Shown one piece after another: positions 6,442 through 9,203 of a DNA stretch of 9,203 nucleotides (the stretch's first letter is position 1; each line of letters opens with the position of its first letter). A program made the position numbers and the translations under genes. The stretch spans positions 1 through 9,203 of the forward strand of contig CAZGBY010000052.1 in the NCBI GenBank assembly GCA_964524125.1, read 5' to 3'. The DNA comes from CAG-307 sp964524125 (GTDB taxonomy: Bacteria; Bacillota_I; Bacilli_A; Acholeplasmatales; Anaeroplasmataceae). A model generated the notes under the pieces. The model had not been told where the DNA came from. It worked only from the letters and a program-made list of their open reading frames with translations, and searched no databases.

Positions 6442-8859
6442 GCAAAGTAATTTTGCGTATAGTGTTATATCTCCTGTTTGTTTAGATGATATTGATGTAA
6501 TTGGTTTTGTAAATGATGAATCAGTATACCAACCATAGAATGTATAGCCTTCAGTACATATAGGTGTTGGTAAGGTATCTAGACCAAATGAATATATATA
6601 ATATGTAGGATACGTTTCGTCTAAAACTCCATAATCAGATAAAACATAATTTAAATTAGCAAATTCACTATAGTATGTATACTTATTATTTAATGATGAA
6701 CAATTGCTAGAATCAATACTTGTAATAATTTTATCACCATCTTTTAGTGCAAAAGTTTTTGATAATTGTATAGTAATATTTTCAGGAACATGCGTAGGCA
6801 AAGTAATTTCAATAAGTGAATCACATTCATCTAAAAAAAGATCATAATAAGTTATACATGACAAATCAAAACTGCTAAGATTTACAGATTTTAAACTTTC
6901 ACATTTATAAAATAATTGTGCTATATTAGTCAAAGTATTATTTAGTGAATTTGGAAATATTATCTTTTCTAATTTAATACATTCAAAAAACATTGATTGC
7001 ATATTTTCAACATTAGAAAAATTTAATTTTGATAGGTCTAAATTTGTTAATGAACAACATTGATAAAACATTGACCTAATCGTAGTTACGTTTGAGGTAT
7101 CAAAACCTTCACCCAAAACTAATTCCTCCAAATCATACATTTGACCAAACATTGCTTGCATATTTTCAGCACTTGAAGTATTCCATCCAGACAAATCTAA
7201 TGACTTAATACTACTGCAAACATCAAATGTGTGATAAAAATTTGTAACATTAGATACGTCCCAGTTAGATATATTTAAATAGGTCAATGAATTATTATTA
7301 AGAAACATCGAATTCATTGATGTAACATTACTCGTATTAAAATTATTAAAATTTATACTAGATAACTTACTCCAATTAGCAAAGAAATTACTACAATCTT
7401 CTGGAGCATATATAGTATATGGCCAATATATCAAGATATCCTCATCTGTATTTTTATATACATACGTTCCATCTACAGTTTCTGTACCAACTCTTGTATA
7501 ACCTGCATATGAATTATCAAATGTTAATTTAGTGATATCCGTAGTTATATTATTTTTATTTAAATAACTTTTCAGCTTTGACATAAAACTCGATGATAAT
7601 GTTACATTTGCCTTTTCCCAACCGGCATATATTGTAATGTTATCACTTTGTGTAGGTGATATACTTGAAATTTTTGTTTTTAATGTAGAGTCAGTATACC
7701 ATCCTGAAAAATTATAAAATTCTTTTGTGGGTGTTGGTAGTGTATAGCCTATATTATATACATAATATGATTGATTATTATTTACTGTACCTCCATTTAG
7801 ATTATAATTAATATTATAAATTCTATAGTATGTCTCGGAACTGGAATTATTCTCAATACTAGTTATAACCTCTTCTAAATTTGATGAAGAAACAAAACTA
7901 TCACTCAATGACAATTTAGTATTAGAATAGTATGGTGATATAAATATATTTAAATCAACACAACAAGAAATTATATTATCTACATAACAATTAGACATAT
8001 CAAAGTTACTCAAATCAAGTTTTGTTAATCTTCTACAGTCATAAAACATACTATTAAAGTAACTAACGTTCTTTGTATCAAAATTCGAAACATTTATTTC
8101 TTTTAATTTGTGGCAGCATTTAAACATATTTGACATATCAGTTACATTACTTGTGTCAAACCCAGAAACATCTACGCTTTCTAATTCTTCACAAAAGCTA
8201 AACATACCTGACATATCAGTTGCATTGCTTGTATCAAAGCTTCCTAAATTCAACGTTTTTAAAGCGTCAAGGTTAGAAAATAAATCAGAAAAGTTTGTTA
8301 TATTAGACGTATTAGTATTTAAAAATGAAATACTTTGTATGTTAGAAAAAGCTGCATATAAAGGGAAAGAAGATTCATTATATAAATTTATTGTTCCATT
8401 GTAATATACATAAAGAATTACATTTTCTTCATCCTTATCATCAAGATAATAACAAATGCCACTAGCTTTCATATACAAAAATCTATGCATTGTAGATTGA
8501 GGGGAATTTGTAAACTCTAAACATATAATGTCATTCAATTCTATTAATTCAATTAAATCATAATATATGCTTAAAATATCATAATTTACAGAATTTTCAT
8601 TAGATAAAATTGATGTATTTTTCTTAATTGTTTCTTTTTCCACTATATCTTCAAGTTCTTCAAAATCACAACTTTCTTTTTCTCCCTCATTTCCATCTAT
8701 TTCTTCACAAATATCTTCAGAATTACTATCCGATCGTATATTATTAGAAACTAAAAATACTATACCAAGACTTATTATTACAATACTAACCATTTTTAAA
8801 AATAAGCCTTTAAATATAGATAATTTACTTATAATTTTCTCAGTTTTATTTTTAAACAT
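3577..8859 (-). CDS. Giant BspA-type leucine-rich-repeat and Ig-like surface protein, N-terminal part
   Basis: The protein has 1760 residues before a TAG and would reach 2437 if the TAG is read through. The ATG at 8859 is preceded by GGGAGG. Residues about 22-38 are a hydrophobic membrane segment (signal peptide or uncleaved anchor), followed by an acidic linker (44-80). Then come two similar modules. Module one: cap about 88-180, DUF285/BspA leucine-rich repeats 181-304 with a 26-residue period (FDTSNVTDMSNMF.CC..L) and Listeria-Bacteroides repeat 348-414 (LNGGT ... FSGWYTD ... ITIYAGW). Module two: cap 420-489, repeats 490-690 and Listeria-Bacteroides repeat 736-804 (YTFYGWYTD). Residues from 807 are Ig-like domains. 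Proteins of this kind are extracellular and often adhesive; the ligand is unknown. Trp is TGG throughout. It is the first visible gene of a minus-strand operon. The family call is firm, the function is inferred, and a truncated product would lack the dockerin. Confidence 0.92.
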   Translation of the reverse strand: MFKNKTEKIISKLSIFKGLFLKMVSIVIISLGIVFLVSNNIRSDSNSEDICEEIDGNEGEKESCDFEELEDIVEKETIKKNTSILSNENSVNYDILSIYYDLIELIELNDIICLEFTNSPQSTMHRFLYMKASGICYYLDDKDEENVILYVYYNGTINLYNESSFPLYAAFSNIQSISFLNTNTSNITNFSDLFSNLDALKTLNLGSFDTSNATDMSGMFSFCEELESVDVSGFDTSNVTDMSNMFKCCHKLKEINVSNFDTKNVSYFNSMFYDCRRLTKLDLSNFDMSNCYVDNIISCCVDLNIFISPYYSNTKLSLSDSFVSSSNLEEVITSIENNSSSETYYRIYNINYNLNGGTVNNNQSYYVYNIGYTLPTPTKEFYNFSGWYTDSTLKTKISSISPTQSDNITIYAGWEKANVTLSSSFMSKLKSYLNKNNITTDITKLTFDNSYAGYTRVGTETVDGTYVYKNTDEDILIYWPYTIYAPEDCSNFFANWSKLSSINFNNFNTSNVTSMNSMFLNNNSLTYLNISNWDVSNVTNFYHTFDVCSSIKSLDLSGWNTSSAENMQAMFGQMYDLEELVLGEGFDTSNVTTIRSMFYQCCSLTNLDLSKLNFSNVENMQSMFFECIKLEKIIFPNSLNNTLTNIAQLFYKCESLKSVNLSSFDLSCITYYDLFLDECDSLIEITLPTHVPENITIQLSKTFALKDGDKIITSIDSSNCSSLNNKYTYYSEFANLNYVLSDYGVLDETYPTYYIYSFGLDTLPTPICTEGYTFYGWYTDSSFTKPITSISSKQTGDITLYAKLLCDINIDPTKYEFNYLDDDIIYTPTYQTAMKEDITLKVEYLVDEEYTTTIPKNAGSYKIRITKEEDETYSALLFESEEELLIINKINLNSTTLDCKIKDKPYTGLEQTQDIILKYKTETLVENTDYKLTYLNNKELGTAWVVIKALNLNYEGQLEYSFIIYSVSIDIEDGNNGTPSLPSDEEEIFITNKDYELNIKLNNNVFSYNFNVQKPTVEAYIDKVLIPSNLYTVEYSDSDSINNGTYTVTIYASGEYIKFDKVVFNYEITKIDINDVLDSSNIEKEVIYTSNEIKPSITLEYLENPLSINTDYEVTYLNNTDIGQASIIIKGINNFEGEYIKTFEIVKSLDAHTLVVSLKDNINSFEYTGNMITPEIIVKYAGAIRYDYTTDLLTINPTDVGTYTLNVTINNEELYAKGSVEFSIISSSLETKDEGIITDEDNYHYQDENENILDIEIEYITTSYNFKLQQPKVKVTLNGNVISNDNYNIEYSKNSIDVGNYTISVWADNDNIKFNKVVFNYEITKIDINDIIDNSEIEAYVIYTGSDIIQKISYSYLTRKLVEYTDYKVTYTNNKEVGDATVKVEGINNFEGEMERSFKIIISDTIEHLDVYLDNNSFKYNGSTIIPNIEVYYKGVQRFDFTIEIYDEYNQIIEDPISIGKYRLLVTVNSTDIFGFGEQYYTIELNEFDDPNQEDSQLQIKIDNNEFDYNFNIQKPNVTVYIEGNEISSDLYEIECQDSINAGTYIITIWADNDTIKFSKVTFEYVINSIEIKEDMLKSKIKDFNFTGLEILQELELIYQSYPLIENTDYEVIYNDNIEVGMSYLTINGINNYKGSLEYTFNINKVEIINEILDGQPGSNSQPIQDLEYSINLNDNQLDISISFNTISFNFKDQKPDVTVLLNGNKLDSIYYTVKYSADESINTGLYKVTVSSSNDSISFNEVTFYYQINAVNLGNVTKD
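6448..6654 (-). other. Listeria-Bacteroides (InlB B-type) repeat 2
   Basis: Residues 736-804 read LNYVLSDYGV, then LPTPICTEGYTFYGWYTDSS, then ITLYAKL. It matches repeat 1 in order and spacing, but the opening LNGGT and the closing Trp are lost (LSDYG and YAKLL instead). Confidence 0.85.
6790..7392 (-). repeat. BspA/DUF285 leucine-rich repeat block 2
   Basis: Residues about 490-690 contain roughly seven repeats, among them FNTSNVTSMNSMF, WDVSNVTNFYHTF, WNTSSAENMQAMF, FDTSNVTTIRSMF and FSNVENMQSMF. They are more diverged and slightly less even in length than block 1. Cys residues again follow the MF motif (C548, C601/C602, C627, C653, C679). Confidence 0.88.
7618..7818 (-). other. Listeria-Bacteroides (InlB B-type) repeat 1
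   Basis: Residues 348-414 read YNINYNLNGGTV, a spacer, LPTPT, FSGWYTDSTL, then ITIYAGW. This is the standard beta-grasp-like repeat that follows LRR blocks in internalin-like proteins. W387 and W414 are both present. Confidence 0.9.
7948..8319 (-). repeat. BspA/DUF285 leucine-rich repeat block 1
   Basis: Residues 181-304 contain four clear 26-residue repeats beginning at F208, F234, F260 and F286, preceded by a looser one (N181-S207). Each has F-D-T-S-N-x-T-D-M-S-x-M-F followed by a Cys and L-x-x-L/V-x-V/L-S. The Cys positions after the MF motif (C223, C248/C249, C275, C299/C300) are regular. The block is typical of the TpLRR/BspA family found in oral and gut bacteria and in trichomonads. 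Confidence 0.9.
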
Positions 8860-8871
8860 AATAAATAAAAA

Positions 8872-8877
8872 CCTCCC
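8872..8877 (-). promoter_or_regulatory. Ribosome binding site of the giant gene
   Basis: GGGAGG on the minus strand lies 12 bases before the ATG at 8859. The spacing is slightly long, but no other in-frame start nearby has a better site. Confidence 0.7.
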
Positions 8878-8991
8878 AGCATTTAATCTAAATTAAACCA
8901 AATTGCCAAGAGATTTTCTAAAAAACTATTCAAATTTACGTTTTTACCATGAAAATTCGCGCATTTTCACGCGTCCGCGACGATTTTTTAC

Positions 8992-9011
8992 GCATTTTTT
9001 ACAAAAAATGC
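8992..9011. repeat. 9-bp palindrome next to the terminator
   Basis: GCATTTTTT-AC-AAAAAATGC is a perfect 9-bp inverted repeat with a 2-base centre, 6 bases from the terminator hairpin. The two-base centre is too short for a comfortable RNA loop, so a protein-binding site or a cruciform is also possible. Confidence 0.6.
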
Positions 9012-9017
9012 TTCAAA

Positions 9018-9048
9018 AAAATGTTCTTGGCAAAACCAAGAACATTTT
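9018..9048 (-). terminator. Intrinsic terminator-like hairpin
   Basis: A perfect 13-bp inverted repeat (9018-9030 with 9036-9048) encloses a 5-base loop. On the minus strand the GTTCTTGG / CCAAGAAC core is followed by ATTTTTTTG, a seven-T tract, as expected of a Rho-independent terminator. On the plus strand only a four-T run follows, so the minus direction is preferred. It could end a gene beyond the right edge or act as an attenuator about 160 bases before the giant gene. Confidence 0.75.
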
Positions 9049-9070
9049 CATTATGTTGATAAAATTTTTA

Positions 9071-9081
9071 CCCCCCCCCCC
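9071..9081. repeat. 11-base C/G homopolymer
   Basis: Eleven consecutive C (plus strand) in very AT-rich DNA, 212 bases before the start of the giant gene. Tracts of this length are prone to slippage during replication and are known phase-variation elements in other bacteria. No open reading frame spans it convincingly. Confidence 0.85.
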
Positions 9082-9111
9082 GCACGATTTCAAAGAAATC
9101 GCACGAGGAGG
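9075..9111 (-). other. 17-bp stem-loop that absorbs most of the G run
   Basis: On minus-strand RNA, 9111-9095 (CCUCCUCGUGCGAUUUC) pairs with 9091-9075 (GAAAUCGUGCGGGGGGG) around a UUU loop: 17 pairs with four G.U wobbles and no mismatch. On the plus strand the four wobbles become C.A mismatches, so the structure favours RNA transcribed in the direction of the giant gene. No U tract follows, so it is not a plain terminator. Confidence 0.6.
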
Positions 9112-9203
9112 CAAGGTTTTATTAGTTTGATTCAATTACAACTTTATTGTAAACTACAAAAATATACCCACTATGCGAAACTTTGAGTTATGTGCCAAAT
9201 ATC

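Larger units (their letters stand above)
8860..9203. other. Non-coding, structured upstream region
   Basis: These 344 bases hold no convincing gene on either strand. All three minus-strand frames entering from the right edge hit stops within about 16 codons. A 75-codon plus-strand frame runs across the hairpins and has no protein character. The segment contains a C run, three perfect or wobble-paired hairpins and a CpG-rich patch, listed separately. No promoter could be assigned with confidence. The right-hand 80 bases (9124-9203) show no recognisable feature; they may belong to an upstream gene's trailer or to the end of a mobile element. Confidence 0.7.

Noticed and set aside
8108..8404. 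A 98-codon plus-strand frame opposite the LRR block
   Set aside because: It is the mirror of the LRR repeats in the opposite strand, and its repeated ISVTLLVSNPE-like pattern comes from the antisense of FDTSN.
1546..8859. Use of the Mycoplasma code (TGA as Trp)
   Set aside because: All 12 Trp codons in the large frame are TGG and no internal TGA occurs. The TGA at 1548-1546 overlaps a well-placed start.
8881..8909. A promoter for the giant gene: TTGGCA, 17 bases, TTAAAT on the minus strand
   Set aside because: The spacing is good, but the start of transcription would fall inside the Shine-Dalgarno site, and the -10 match is only 4 of 6 in AT-rich DNA.
8903..9130. A 75-codon plus-strand reading frame
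   Set aside because: It runs through the hairpins and the C run (which gives PPPP), starts at a weak site and shows no domain. It is chance openness in non-coding DNA.

Overview
The window looks like part of a draft genome (it contains a run of 100 Ns) from an AT-rich, probably Gram-positive and host-associated bacterium: uncultured Bacillota or a walled, Mollicutes-like lineage from gut or oral habitats. That guess rests on very low G+C, a GGGAGG Shine-Dalgarno site, and domain types typical of that group (BspA/DUF285 leucine-rich repeats, Listeria-Bacteroides repeats, MBG/Ig-like repeats, cadherin-like beta-sandwiches, dockerin). All 12 Trp codons I checked in the large frame are TGG and none is TGA, so the standard bacterial code is more likely than the Mycoplasma code. 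Every gene seen is on the minus strand.

Layout, in the direction of transcription (right to left). 9203-8860 is non-coding and unusually structured: an 11-base C run (G on the transcribed strand), a 17-bp G.U-containing stem-loop that absorbs most of that run, a 13-bp terminator-like hairpin, a 9-bp palindrome and a small CpG-rich patch. 8859-1546 is one continuous reading frame of 2438 codons for a giant secreted modular surface protein. In order it has an N-terminal membrane segment, two copies of a module made of a BspA-type LRR block plus a Listeria-Bacteroides repeat, a long array of Ig-like domains, an acidic proline linker built from an 8-residue repeat and broken by the N gap, a pre-dockerin module, and a dockerin with two intact calcium loops. 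The frame is interrupted once, by a TAG codon at 3579-3577, in the middle of an Ig-like domain that continues in register on both sides. 1549-1 is a second secreted protein whose ATG overlaps the stop of the first (ATGA). It has an unassigned N-terminal domain, possibly cohesin-like, then tandem cadherin-like beta-sandwich repeats, and it runs off the left edge.

Reading. The two genes form a tightly coupled operon for large extracellular proteins, probably adhesive or scaffold-like. The most interesting points are the lone in-frame amber codon, the dockerin on an LRR/Ig adhesin rather than on an enzyme, the neighbour that could carry a dockerin partner, and the structured upstream region with a homopolymer that could vary in length. 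The gap and the repeats mean the real length of the large protein is unknown.
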